DNA from: Deltaproteobacteria bacterium
GTDB taxonomy: Bacteria; Myxococcota; Kuafuiibacteriia; Kuafuiibacteriales; Kuafuiibacteriaceae
Reading direction: 5' to 3'
Assembly (NCBI GenBank): GCA_011526105.1
Contig: WYAZ01000112.1
Coordinates: forward strand, 31,273-95,272
Length of the DNA: 64,000 nucleotides
The notes beneath the pieces were generated by a model. It was not told where the DNA came from and did not search any database. It saw nothing but the letters and a program-made list of their open reading frames with translations. Below are positions 49,901 through 58,093 of this stretch, in pieces. Position 1 is the first letter of the stretch, and each line of letters opens with the position of its first letter. The translations under genes and the position numbers were made by a program.

Positions 49901-50579
49901 AGCGAGCGCTGCGAGGGCGCTGGGCTACGTCGCGACGCTCGATGCCCGCGAGGCCCTGCTTGGCGCGGTCGCTGACCCCACCCCCTCGGTGCGCGTCGCG
50001 GTGGCGGGGGCCCTCGGAATGCTGGGAGGAGACACGATCTCCGGGCTGACGCAGCTCTGTTCGGATCCTTCCGTCTCGGTTCGGCTCGCAGTGGCAGAGA
50101 TCGTGGCGACCGGTCGCAGCAGTCACCTGCTCGAGCTCGCTCGGCAGCTCGCCCAAGATCCGGACGTCCTGGTTCGCTCGGCCGCGCTGCTCGCGGTCCT
50201 CGCGTCCGCCGATTCGGAGGGCCCGGCGAGCTTCGTGGCGCTGGTTTCAGGACAGCCGGAGGAAGTGAAACGCGAGCTCTGTCGCACACCCTCCGACCAC
50301 CCCGCCTTGGTTCACACCCGTCGGCTCGTGTGTGAGGACCGACGGCCGCAGGTGAGAGCGGCGGGTCTGCATGCCCTCGCTCTGCTCATGGATCGCACGC
50401 TCGAGCCCCTTATGTCCGGCTTCACCGACCCTTCACCCGAGGTTCGCATCGCGGCCATCGAGAGCGCGAGCCGACTCGACCTGCCCGAGGTCCGCGAAGC
50501 TTTCGATGCGTTGCTTCGAGATCCTGATCCGAAGGTGAGAGACGCTGTGCGCCGCGGCAAGATGAGTGTGCTGAAGTGA
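46947..50579 (+). CDS. Membrane-anchored HEAT-repeat (PBS-lyase-type) scaffold protein
   Basis: 1210 residues. One N-terminal membrane helix (ALYFAIVFGVATLALLAWF), then a basic helix and about 1100 residues of HEAT/PBS-lyase-like repeats, each around 31 residues with pattern AAxALGxLGDxxAVPxLxxAL (for instance DRAAAARILGQLGHAQAVPHL, VRAEAARALGALGDPTVVDGL). It should form a long curved solenoid in the cytosol that binds other proteins. It is the last gene of the presumed polysaccharide operon. The start overlaps the response-regulator stop. A structural partner of the synthase complex, controlled by the receiver, is a reasonable inference. Confidence 0.92.
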   Translation: MSVGNQAALYFAIVFGVATLALLAWFGSRRLLGRLHVRRLERRITRVQRIVHDHRREKFEKMERLLFQLAEVQDWTAVEAALASELEDGNVELRPKVQKLFDSLGLTERYLRELRSGERWTDRAAAARILGQLGHAQAVPHLVEAMRDATEDAGSVKMAAAQALGQLRAKEAVPLLLAELRSIDEWASPRIAEVLISFGRDIVPELIVALGDEKNANVRVWAAQILGRLGDPRSVQPLLSRVSDRSEQVRMSVAEALGKLGDQRAVNELMMVARRDPVSLVRAEAARALGALGDPTVVDGLVALLGDPDYWTRLRAIEALELIRPKDTSALDLALRDDSAEVRGRAAVALQRIGVLDQRVEELGSAERSIADRAHRTLVEMGRAGLIESILSYLEHPSFRIRSRMADVLGEVGDQHAIRTLLPLLNDLEWPVRVRVIEALGKLRPPDGVKSLISSLADPEETVRAAAVSAIRTLGAPDDAAGIEALLALFAAANGDVRASVIASMGHVRQPTVDELIRRGLADPNRTVRAQAVHAAAERSDEAWMPALELALGDPETEIRVKAAEGLGKLGTKVALETVVKSLATSDRALREALSEVLAVQGVEVVMQLMASQSSTEDRLGLVWSLGKTRDPAALDTLEALSTDEEPELRAAIGGALGKIPGARSQALLQKLGADRNERVRAAAVNALGTVGDEGALTALEAALLDPDVFVRDRAMLALGRVGGDKATQILLGAMRHESSPASRARRVVALALTGTTAGFECALEELAEPKLRTRVEALLRTEGPEVRTAFRENLRLSGAREHGLSEGELAARYARIISQGQTVGDRARAVTALKALGASEHRLILLNALRTDPSPEVRALAVEALSSELRFEEVVKGLVEALRDPAIIVQRRSAAALAEAADPRHNEALLKAFLLQDPELDEALVETLARANGGRLLLGFLDTLMGHSEASILSGGARVLGRLQDPRGMKLLASWLRGPESTLRASAARALGYVATLDAREALLGAVADPTPSVRVAVAGALGMLGGDTISGLTQLCSDPSVSVRLAVAEIVATGRSSHLLELARQLAQDPDVLVRSAALLAVLASADSEGPASFVALVSGQPEEVKRELCRTPSDHPALVHTRRLVCEDRRPQVRAAGLHALALLMDRTLEPLMSGFTDPSPEVRIAAIESASRLDLPEVREAFDALLRDPDPKVRDAVRRGKMSVLK

Positions 50580-50612
50580 GCCTTGGGTCGTCGAGTGTAC
50601 TTGCCTGAGACC

Positions 50613-50634
50613 GAATGCTAACTTTCCAGCATTC
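50613..50634 (+). terminator. Hairpin between the HEAT gene and the Cys-rich gene
   Basis: GAATGCT and AGCATTC form a perfect 7-bp stem with an 8-base loop, 34 bases after the HEAT gene stop. No U-run follows. If it ends the polysaccharide operon, the Cys-rich gene probably starts at the later ATG (50710), because the first ATG (50638) follows immediately. Confidence 0.4.
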
Positions 50635-50637
50635 CCA

Positions 50638-53600
50638 ATGAGCTCACGCCCCAGCCTCGCCATCCACCTTGCTCGCCCCACCGAACCCACCCCTTTGGGG
50701 GCGCGGTGGATGAGCGCATTGATGATCGCGGGCGCGCTGTGCGGGAGCGCGTGCGGATCCGATTTGCCACCCATTGGCGGCGTCGATTCGGGCACGGACC
50801 GCGGTGATGGCGGCGGCGGTGGCGATGGCGCCCCGGACACCGGCATTCACTGTGTGCCTCGGACTTGTGCCGAGGCGGGCGCGACCTGCGGCCCCATCGG
50901 TGATGGCTGCGGCGGGGTTCTCGAGTGCGGCGGCTGCTCAGACCCCGGCGCCATCTGCGGCGGCGGCGGACAACCCAATGTTTGTGGTGGTGGCATTCAG
51001 AACTGCACGCCCAAGACCTGTGAGGAGCTGAACGTCGACTGCGGCCCAGTAGTCGACGGCTGCGGTCGCCTGATCGAGTGCGGAACCTGTACGGAGGCCG
51101 GCGAGACCTGCGGAGGCAGCGGAGTCCACAACCGCTGCGGTTCACCCTCCGGCAACCCAGAGGTCTGTCCTGCGCTGCTCGACTGCAGCGACGTGGGGGC
51201 CGCCTGCGGCGCCATCAGCAATGGCTGCGGCGGTCTCGTCGAGTGCGGCGTTTGTTCGGTCGGCCAAGAGAGCTGCGGCGGCGGCGGACAACACAACCAG
51301 TGCGGCGCGCCCACGTGCACGCCGCTCACCTGCGCAGACGTGGACCCCGATAGCTGCGGCGTAGCCAGCGACGGCTGCGGCGGCTTGCTCACCGGTTGCG
51401 GCGTCACTTGCCAAGGCGGCGAGACCTGCGGCGGTGGTGGCGTCCTCGATCGCTGCGGCTCCGGCGGCTGGCCCTGTGTACCGCTCGCGGCGTCGGCCGT
51501 CTGCGGGACCGACGCTTGTGGCCCAGCGAGTGACGGGTGCGGTGGCCAGGTGGATTGCGGCGGATGCTCCGGCGGTCTCATCTGCGGCGGCGGTAGCCAA
51601 GCGGGCGTCTGCGGCGCCCCCGCTTGCATCCCGCGCACTTGTGCTCAGATGAACGCGACCTGCGGGCCGGTGCCCGATGGCTGCGGCGGTACGCTCGACT
51701 GCGGAAGCACGTGTGCGGTCGGTCAGACCTGCGGCGGCGCGGGAGTGCCCAACCAGTGCGGCGCTCCGACTTGCACGCCTTTGACCTGTCAGGCCCAAGG
51801 CGTCAGCTGTGGGCCCGCGGGTGATGGCTGCGGCGGCACGCTCAACTGTGGTGGCTGCACCAACGGCGAGTCTTGCGGCGGCGGCGGTGTTCCCAGTCAG
51901 TGCGGACGTCCGAGTTGCACCCCTCGGACCTGTCAGGGCGCGGGCGCCAACTGCGGTCCCATCGGCGACGGCTGCGGCGGCCTCATCGCCACCTGCGGCA
52001 ACTGCAGCAACGGCAACATCTGCGGCGGCGGCGGCGTGCCCAGCGTGTGCGGCGGCGCCCCCACCGGCGGCCCGGGCGGCCCCGGCTGCACCGGCTTGTG
52101 CCAGAATCAGGTGTACTGCCCGAACAACGGCGCCACCACCCTCACCGGGGTTGTCTACGCCCCCAACGGCACCATCCCGCTCTACAACGCCATCGTCTAT
52201 GTCCCTACAGATCCGGCCGCCCCGTTGCCGGCCATCACGGATGGTGCGTCCTGCGACCGATGCACGGATGAAGACCTCGGTGAGCCGCTGGTCTCCGCCC
52301 TCACGAACTCGGACGGCAGCTTCACCCTGCGGCACGTGCCGGCGAACGTGGCCTTCCCGCTGGTGATCAAGAAGGGGAAGTGGCGCCGAGTGGTCACCAT
52401 TCCTGCCCAGACTCCTTGCGGGAGCACCGCGCTCACCAACACGCAGACCCGGCTGCCGCGCAACAGGAATGAAGGCAACATACCGTTCATTGCCATTTCC
52501 ACCGGCCGAGTCGACGGGCTCGAGTGCGTGCTCTACAAGGCCGGCGTCGACGCGGCCGAGTTTACTCGCCCCACCGGCAACGGTCGCATCCGGATGTACC
52601 GAGGGAGCACGGACCGCGTGAACAACGGCCGCGGTGGCGCGTGGCCGGACACCGCGACATGGCAGTGTCAGCAGTGCGGCACCAACAACAACGCCACCGA
52701 CAACAACTGCCGCACCACTTGGTGTGGAGGCGCCAACAACAGCTTCCGCACCGCGACCCTGAACTCGATCCATGCGCAGCGTCTCTACGAGAGCCAGGCT
52801 GCGCTCGACGCCTATGACATGGTGGTCTTCGGATGTGAGGCGTCCGAAGGTACCCGCGCAGCCGCGGACCGTGGCCGCATTCTCCAGCACGTCAATGTGG
52901 GTGGTCGCTTGTTCCTCTCCCACTACCACTACGACTGGATCCACAAGGGGGGCGGCAGCGGATACACGACGAATCCGCTGAACACCACCGCGGTTTGGGG
53001 CAACGGCGGCGGCGCCGGAAACCTGAACGACCCGACCCCCGCGATCGTGGACTCGACCTTCCCACGAGGTCAGGCCTTCCGAGAGTGGCTCGACTTCACA
53101 AACTCTTCTCATCCCACGCTGGGCTCGGGCTTCGTGCAGATCAACGAGCCGCGCCGCTACGTCGAGAACACCACCGCGCTCGGTCGCCAGTGGGTGCATA
53201 CGACGGAGGCTGCCCACGGAGAGACCTCGGTTCAGCAGTTCACCTTCAACACGCCGGTCGGCGCGGCCGACGAGGACCTCTGTGGTCGCGTCGTCTATTC
53301 GGCTTTCCACGTCACGGTGGGCAGCACTTGGAACGCCGTGTTCCCGGATCACTGCGGCGGGGCACTCACCGCTCAGGAGAAGACGCTGCTCTTCATGCTC
53401 TTCGACTTGGCGTCCTGCGTGGCGGATGACAACGTTCCGCCGCCGCCGCCGCCGAGCTGCACCCCCGAGAGCTGTCAGGACGCGGGCGCGCAGTGTGGCG
53501 TCGTGGCCGACGGCTGCGGTGCAGTGAACGACTGCGGCGCGTGCCCCGGTGGCAACGTCTGCGTCAACAACCAGTGCATCCCGGATGGCTGTGTGCCGCT

Positions 53601-54591
53601 CACCTGCGCGCAAGCGAGCGCGAACTGCGGGACCGTGGCCAATGGCTGCGGCGGGACCATCGACTGTGGCGGCTGTATCAACGGGCTTCTCTGCGGCGCG
53701 GCGGCGCCCAACCAATGCGGGGTGCCCGCCTGTGTGCCGCGGTCCTGCGCCGGCGTGGGCGCGAACTGCGGACTCCTGGCCGACGGCTGCGGCGGGGTCG
53801 ACGACTGCGGGCTCTGCCCGGCGCCGGGTGAGAGCTGCGGCGGAGCCGGCGCACCGAATGTCTGCGGCACCGGCCAGTGCCAGCCTCGAAACTGCGCCGC
53901 TGCGAACGCGGAGTGTGGCTTCATCGGCGATGGCTGCGGCGCAGCGGTGGATTGCGGGCCGTGCCCGGTGGGTGAGACCTGCGGCGCCGCCGGGCCCAAT
54001 CGCTGTGGCACCTCCGCGTGTGTGCCGGCGACCTGTCAGCAGGCCGGCGCGCAGTGCGGTCTGGTCGGCGACGGATGCGGCGGCTCGGTGGACTGCGGTC
54101 CTTGCTCGGGACCGGGCCAGATCTGCGGCGGCGGTGGCGCCAACCAGTGTGGCACCGGTTGCCAACCCCTGACCTGTGTCGCGGTGGGTGCAGAGTGCGG
54201 CCAGATCGGTGATGGCTGCGGCAACGCCATCAACTGTGGTCCATGTCTGCCCGGCAAGGTCTGCGGTGGTGGTGGCGCGCCGAACCGGTGTGGCGACAGC
54301 CCCTTCTGCACCCCGGCCACCTGTCAGAGCGCGGGCGCGCAGTGCGGCATGATCGGCGACGGATGCGGTCTCGCGCTCGACTGCGGCGGTTGTCCGGATG
54401 GCACGACCTGCGGCGGCAGCGGCGTTCCCAACCTCTGTGGTGGTGGATGTACGAGCAACCGCGGTTGCGCGGACTACAACGCAGAGTGCGGCCAAGTGGG
54501 TGACGGCTGTGGTGGCCTCGTCGATTGCGGGGTCTGTCCTGCGGGCGCGGTGTGCGGTCTATTCGAGGCGAACCGCTGCGCCACCTTCTGA
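50638..54591 (+). CDS. Large Cys-rich repeat lipoprotein with inserted carboxypeptidase-regulatory-like and class-I-amidotransferase-like region
   Basis: 1317 residues. A signal peptide ends at GSAC (Cys39); starting at ATG 50710 would make it conventional. Eight Cys-rich repeats of about 45 residues (CxPxTCxxxGxxCGxxxDGCGGxxxCGxC, then CGGGGxPNxCG) come first. Next is a carboxypeptidase-regulatory-like beta domain (LTGVVYAPNGTIPLYNAIVYV, DGSFTLRHVP), and a region of about 270 residues with YDMVVFGCEASEG and GGRLFLSHYHYDW that recalls class I glutamine-amidotransferase-like folds. Eight more Cys-rich repeats end the protein. Each repeat would have about three disulfides, so it is a stiff surface or stalk protein. 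Genes of this type form large families in myxobacteria. Confidence 0.93.
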   Translation: MSSRPSLAIHLARPTEPTPLGARWMSALMIAGALCGSACGSDLPPIGGVDSGTDRGDGGGGGDGAPDTGIHCVPRTCAEAGATCGPIGDGCGGVLECGGCSDPGAICGGGGQPNVCGGGIQNCTPKTCEELNVDCGPVVDGCGRLIECGTCTEAGETCGGSGVHNRCGSPSGNPEVCPALLDCSDVGAACGAISNGCGGLVECGVCSVGQESCGGGGQHNQCGAPTCTPLTCADVDPDSCGVASDGCGGLLTGCGVTCQGGETCGGGGVLDRCGSGGWPCVPLAASAVCGTDACGPASDGCGGQVDCGGCSGGLICGGGSQAGVCGAPACIPRTCAQMNATCGPVPDGCGGTLDCGSTCAVGQTCGGAGVPNQCGAPTCTPLTCQAQGVSCGPAGDGCGGTLNCGGCTNGESCGGGGVPSQCGRPSCTPRTCQGAGANCGPIGDGCGGLIATCGNCSNGNICGGGGVPSVCGGAPTGGPGGPGCTGLCQNQVYCPNNGATTLTGVVYAPNGTIPLYNAIVYVPTDPAAPLPAITDGASCDRCTDEDLGEPLVSALTNSDGSFTLRHVPANVAFPLVIKKGKWRRVVTIPAQTPCGSTALTNTQTRLPRNRNEGNIPFIAISTGRVDGLECVLYKAGVDAAEFTRPTGNGRIRMYRGSTDRVNNGRGGAWPDTATWQCQQCGTNNNATDNNCRTTWCGGANNSFRTATLNSIHAQRLYESQAALDAYDMVVFGCEASEGTRAAADRGRILQHVNVGGRLFLSHYHYDWIHKGGGSGYTTNPLNTTAVWGNGGGAGNLNDPTPAIVDSTFPRGQAFREWLDFTNSSHPTLGSGFVQINEPRRYVENTTALGRQWVHTTEAAHGETSVQQFTFNTPVGAADEDLCGRVVYSAFHVTVGSTWNAVFPDHCGGALTAQEKTLLFMLFDLASCVADDNVPPPPPPSCTPESCQDAGAQCGVVADGCGAVNDCGACPGGNVCVNNQCIPDGCVPLTCAQASANCGTVANGCGGTIDCGGCINGLLCGAAAPNQCGVPACVPRSCAGVGANCGLLADGCGGVDDCGLCPAPGESCGGAGAPNVCGTGQCQPRNCAAANAECGFIGDGCGAAVDCGPCPVGETCGAAGPNRCGTSACVPATCQQAGAQCGLVGDGCGGSVDCGPCSGPGQICGGGGANQCGTGCQPLTCVAVGAECGQIGDGCGNAINCGPCLPGKVCGGGGAPNRCGDSPFCTPATCQSAGAQCGMIGDGCGLALDCGGCPDGTTCGGSGVPNLCGGGCTSNRGCADYNAECGQVGDGCGGLVDCGVCPAGAVCGLFEANRCATF

Positions 54592-55848
54592 GCCGGTGAG
54601 TTCGTCGAACGTGGCCGCCAGACGCCGGGTGAGCGCCTGTCTGTCGTAGCGCTTGACGACCTCGACTCGAAACGGCACCGGCTCGAAGCCCGGATCTGCG
54701 AGACGACGGAGCCAGCGCAGGAGGGCTTCGGAATCCGGATCCGACGGGTCCAGGATCAGGTGCTCGCCTCCAGCCTCGCGAAGGATCTCGGCGGCCTCGC
54801 CTTCGGGGAGCAGCGCGAGGATGGGGCGGCCGATGCCCAGATACGCGTAGAGCTTCTGAGGCACCCAGCCCGAGCGTCCTTCGTGCGGCGGCAAGAGGAG
54901 CAGCGACGCGTGGCCCTCGAGCAATCGTCGGTCGACCTCGTCCCGGGGCACATAACCGGGCTCCTCGACGACGTCATCGATCCCGAGTCTTCGGGCGACT
55001 TCGCAAACTGCGGTCTTTCCGATGAATCGGACGCGCAGCTTCGCGCGCAGCTCGGGCGCCAGCGCTAGCACTCGGGCTATGGCGCCGAGGAAGGCCTCTG
55101 CCCCATAGCCTGAATAGAGCGAGCCCGCGTAGGTGATGAGCACCCGGTCGTGTCTCGGGGCCTTTGCGCGCGCACGAAGCCCTGCGATGCGATCGGCGTC
55201 GAAGCCGTTGGGCAGGTGCAGCGTCTTTCCTCGCGTCGCCGGGAAGTCTCGATGCAGCGCGAGTTCGTTGGCTCGCGTGTTGGCCACGACGCGATCGGCG
55301 CGGGCGTAGACGCTCGCCTCGAGCGCGCGGTGCAGACGGTCATGGAGCGGACTGGCGGGCCGGTAGGTCTGGTTCTGAGTCCACGGGTCACGGAAGTCCG
55401 CTACCCACGGGAGCCGGCGGCGAAGGTGCAGCGCCTCTGCGACCAAGTGGTCGGTCCAAGGCAGCCCGGTGGAGTAGACCGCGCTGAAACGACGCGACGC
55501 GAGCAGACCGAAGGCGACTCGAAGCGCGGGCGCCATCCAAGGCGCCTGTCGGTCAGGCACCAGGCACCAAGCATCGAGACGCTCGCGATACGCGCGAGGA
55601 CATGCGCGGCGAACCACGCCCACGCTCTTCGACCACAGGCCGTCCGCGACGCGATGAACTTCGACCCCCGGCGGCAAGTCATGGAGCAAGCTCTCGTCCA
55701 TCGCCCAGTAGGCCACGCTGGGCGCGGCGGCGAGCACAACCGGGTTGTATCCGAAGGCGGGCAGGTGGCGCACGAAACCCAGAGTCCGCTGCACACCGCC
55801 GCCGCCGAGCGGAGGAAAGAAGTATGCGATGACGAGGAGAGGCTTCAC
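54559..55848 (-). CDS. Family-4-type glycosyltransferase
   Basis: 429 residues. The N-terminal Rossmann half begins LLVIAYFFPPLGGGGVQRTLGFV, the Gly-rich sugar-acceptor loop of GT-B enzymes. The C-terminal half has LITYAGSLYSGYGAEAFLGAI, VRFIGKTAV, YVPRDEVDRRLLEGHASLLLLPP and the PQKLYAYLGIGRPILALLPEGEAAEIL stretch that binds the nucleotide sugar (retaining GT4 type). It probably adds a sugar to a surface glycan in the cytosol. It follows the Wzt gene by 6 bases on the same strand. The 3' end overlaps the Cys-rich gene by 33 bases, convergently. Confidence 0.93.
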   Translation of the reverse strand: MKPLLVIAYFFPPLGGGGVQRTLGFVRHLPAFGYNPVVLAAAPSVAYWAMDESLLHDLPPGVEVHRVADGLWSKSVGVVRRACPRAYRERLDAWCLVPDRQAPWMAPALRVAFGLLASRRFSAVYSTGLPWTDHLVAEALHLRRRLPWVADFRDPWTQNQTYRPASPLHDRLHRALEASVYARADRVVANTRANELALHRDFPATRGKTLHLPNGFDADRIAGLRARAKAPRHDRVLITYAGSLYSGYGAEAFLGAIARVLALAPELRAKLRVRFIGKTAVCEVARRLGIDDVVEEPGYVPRDEVDRRLLEGHASLLLLPPHEGRSGWVPQKLYAYLGIGRPILALLPEGEAAEILREAGGEHLILDPSDPDSEALLRWLRRLADPGFEPVPFRVEVVKRYDRQALTRRLAATFDELTGSEGGAAVRLE

Positions 55849-55854
55849 AGGCGG

Positions 55855-56622
55855 CTAGGTCTTGGGGGCGGGCTTGGGCAACGTGGTCAGCGCCTTGTAC
55901 TCGGCGAGCATCTCTTGGGGGGGGCCGGAGCCCAGGACTTTTCCGGCGTTGATCAGTACCAGTCGATGGCATAGCCGTTCGAGCTCCCCGAGGTTGTGGG
56001 AGACGATGACCACGGTGATGCCGCTCTTCACCATCTCCTCCACCTTCAGCATCGAGCGTTCGCGAAACTGGGCATCACCCACCGCGAGCGCTTCGTCGAT
56101 GAGAAGCACGTCCGGCCGAACGCTCGAGGCAACCGCAAAGCCCAGCCGGGCGCGCATCCCTGAGGAGTAGGTGCGAAGGGGTTGATGGATGAACTCGCCG
56201 ATGTCGGCGAAGCGTTCGATGTCCTCGATCTGGGATTCGATCTCGAGCGGAGAGAGCCCGATGACCGCGCCCGCGAGCCGGATGTTCTCGAGGCCATTGA
56301 GCTCGTCTCGGAAGCCGGCGCCGAGCTCGAGGAGGGCGGAGATTCGTCCCTCGACCCGCACCTCGCCTCGATCGGGTTCGTAGATGCCTGCGATGACTCG
56401 CAAGAGGGTGCTCTTGCCCGAGCCGTTCTTTCCGAGGAGGCCGACCACTTCACCTCGCTTGACCTGGAGCGTGACCCCCTTGAGGGCCCAGAACTCGGTG
56501 GGGCCGGCGCGCGGTGTCCTTCGAGCGGCCCTGAGGAAGGCCTCCTTGATGCCCCCGGCCCGGAAGCGAACCAGCGGAAAACACACCTCCACCTCCCGGA
56601 CGTCAATCGCGATCTCGTTCAT
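55855..56622 (-). CDS. Polysaccharide ABC exporter, ATP-binding subunit (Wzt-like)
   Basis: Start at ATG 56622 overlaps the permease stop (ATGA); the longer frame to 57423 is a shadow of the permease. 255 residues: FWALKGVTLQVKRGEVVGLL, Walker A LLGKNGSGKSTLL, Q-loop region, signature YSSGMRARLGF, Walker B VLLIDEALAVGD and switch SHN. The GAGFRDELNGLENIRLAGAVIG segment is typical of O-antigen/teichoic-acid/capsule exporters (KpsT, TagH, Wzt). There is no C-terminal carbohydrate-binding extension, so it resembles the plain form without chain-end recognition. Confidence 0.96.
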   Translation of the reverse strand: MNEIAIDVREVEVCFPLVRFRAGGIKEAFLRAARRTPRAGPTEFWALKGVTLQVKRGEVVGLLGKNGSGKSTLLRVIAGIYEPDRGEVRVEGRISALLELGAGFRDELNGLENIRLAGAVIGLSPLEIESQIEDIERFADIGEFIHQPLRTYSSGMRARLGFAVASSVRPDVLLIDEALAVGDAQFRERSMLKVEEMVKSGITVVIVSHNLGELERLCHRLVLINAGKVLGSGPPQEMLAEYKALTTLPKPAPKT

Positions 56623-57467
56623 AGCGACTTCACCGCTCGGTTCTCCAGGCGCCGAAAGAGGATGGAGCCCAGCATGAGAGAGAGAACCGAAGCAAGTGCA
56701 GCGAGCAGCAGGTGACTGCGCTCGAAGAGGAGCGGGCGATCGAGGATTGCGCACCGCGAGAGCGAGATCCAGACCGAGACGGGATTCAAAAAGAACAGGT
56801 CTCGAAGGCGCTCGGGGACCATCTCGGCGGTGAAGATCACCGGCGTACCGTAGAAGAACAGACGGATGATCACCTTGAGCAGATAACCCACGTCTCGATA
56901 CAAGACGTTGGCGCAGGCCACCACCAGCGCGATCCCGCTGCCGAGCGTGAGCAGTCCAACGATCGCGAGCGGTAACAGGACGAGGCTCACACCGGGGGCC
57001 GCTCGGTAGTAGAGCATAAACGGAATCACCGCGAGCATGCTGAGGCTGTAGACCACGAGGTTTGAGATCGAGCCCGAGAGCACAAAGACCTCCCGGGGGA
57101 TGTACACGCGGCGGATGAGACCCGCGTTTCCCGTGAGGGAGGTGGCGCCGCCCAGGATGGTGTTGCTGAACAGGTTGTAGGGCAGCACGCCGAGAATGAC
57201 GACCAAGGGATAGTCGACCCCGCCTCGACGAGCGATGACCACGAACACGAACCAGTACACGAGCACGAGCGACATCGGCTCGAGCAGGCTCCAAAGGTAG
57301 CCGAGCACGGTCTCGCGGTACTTGACCTTGAGATCGCGGACGACGAAGTTCCGGAGCACGTACCGGTAACGCGCCAGGTTTCCAAGGAGGCTCAGCACAA
57401 GGTCCTCGGCTTCGTGGATACACGGACCGCCCCCTCGGGTCACCTCCGGATCGAGGCTGCGGGTCAC
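56619..57467 (-). CDS. Polysaccharide ABC exporter, membrane subunit (Wzm-like, ABC-2 type)
   Basis: 282 residues with a GTG start overlapping the previous stop (GTGA). Six membrane helices are expected; the start of the fold is YVLRNFVVRDLKVKYRETVLGYLWSLLEP, the diagnostic ABC-2 motif of polysaccharide permeases, followed by hydrophobic spans. With the ATPase next to it, it forms the inner-membrane exporter of a lipid-linked polysaccharide (O-antigen-like). A GT4 enzyme gene follows the pair. Confidence 0.96.
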   Translation of the reverse strand: MTRSLDPEVTRGGGPCIHEAEDLVLSLLGNLARYRYVLRNFVVRDLKVKYRETVLGYLWSLLEPMSLVLVYWFVFVVIARRGGVDYPLVVILGVLPYNLFSNTILGGATSLTGNAGLIRRVYIPREVFVLSGSISNLVVYSLSMLAVIPFMLYYRAAPGVSLVLLPLAIVGLLTLGSGIALVVACANVLYRDVGYLLKVIIRLFFYGTPVIFTAEMVPERLRDLFFLNPVSVWISLSRCAILDRPLLFERSHLLLAALASVLSLMLGSILFRRLENRAVKSL

Positions 57468-58093
57468 TCCGCTACGAGATACATCGTGCCGACGATGAGG
57501 CTGGACACGCAGGCAGAGAACAGCACGCTCGTCACGAGCCCGTTGACCAGGACCGCGGTCTGCGCCTCTTCGAGCTGGGTTTCGAAGTTGGCGTTGACGA
57601 CTTGACCGCGCCGCAGCGTCGGGAAGTCATCCATCGCGGCCGCGGTGTTGACCGCGAAGGCGGTGCCGAGAATCCCGAACACCGCGCTCAGTCCGAGGCT
57701 GACGTAGCCGGGCATGAGGTTTCGGGGGGCGGGCTGGGTCGTGTGGGCGCTCGGCACCAGCGACGGAGCTGGAGAGGGCGGGGCGGCCGGCGGGGGGCGT
57801 TCCACGGACTTGGGAAGCGGCTTCTCGGCGGGGCCCGGAGGTGGATCGAGTCGAAAGCCGCCGGGCTCATCCTGGGCGTGCCCTCGGAGCACCCCGCCCT
57901 GCACGGGCGGGGCTGGCCCATCTGGCACCGCGCGGGCCGGTGCGAGACCGAGTGCGTGGCTGAGCAAGACCACCGAGGCGAGGAGGGAGCGGCGTATCAC
58001 CGGCCTGAGCATAGCAGGAAGGCCGAGTCGGGTTCCCTGAAGGCCGGCTGAAAAAGCCGTGGAAAACGTCGGCGCTCTCCTCGGGGTGGTCAC
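57464..58093 (-). CDS. Hypothetical small membrane protein, Pro-rich
   Basis: 209 residues from GTG 58093, chosen because it overlaps the kinase stop by four bases (GTGA), like its neighbours. An ATG at 58012 gives a more normal signal peptide (SLLASVVLLSHALGLAPARA). The next 75 residues are Pro/Ala-rich and poorly ordered; the C-terminal 85 hold two hydrophobic helices (VSLGLSAVFGILGTAFAV and VNGLVTSVLFSACVSSLIVGTMYL). No family recognised. It lies between a kinase and an ABC permease, so it may be a periplasmic or membrane adaptor for either. Confidence 0.72.
   Translation of the reverse strand: MTTPRRAPTFSTAFSAGLQGTRLGLPAMLRPVIRRSLLASVVLLSHALGLAPARAVPDGPAPPVQGGVLRGHAQDEPGGFRLDPPPGPAEKPLPKSVERPPPAAPPSPAPSLVPSAHTTQPAPRNLMPGYVSLGLSAVFGILGTAFAVNTAAAMDDFPTLRRGQVVNANFETQLEEAQTAVLVNGLVTSVLFSACVSSLIVGTMYLVAE

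Noticed and set aside
56623..57423. N-terminal extension of the Wzt-like gene
   Set aside because: The extension is a frame-shifted reading of the Wzm-like permease gene; the ATPase proper starts at 56622 with an ATGA overlap.
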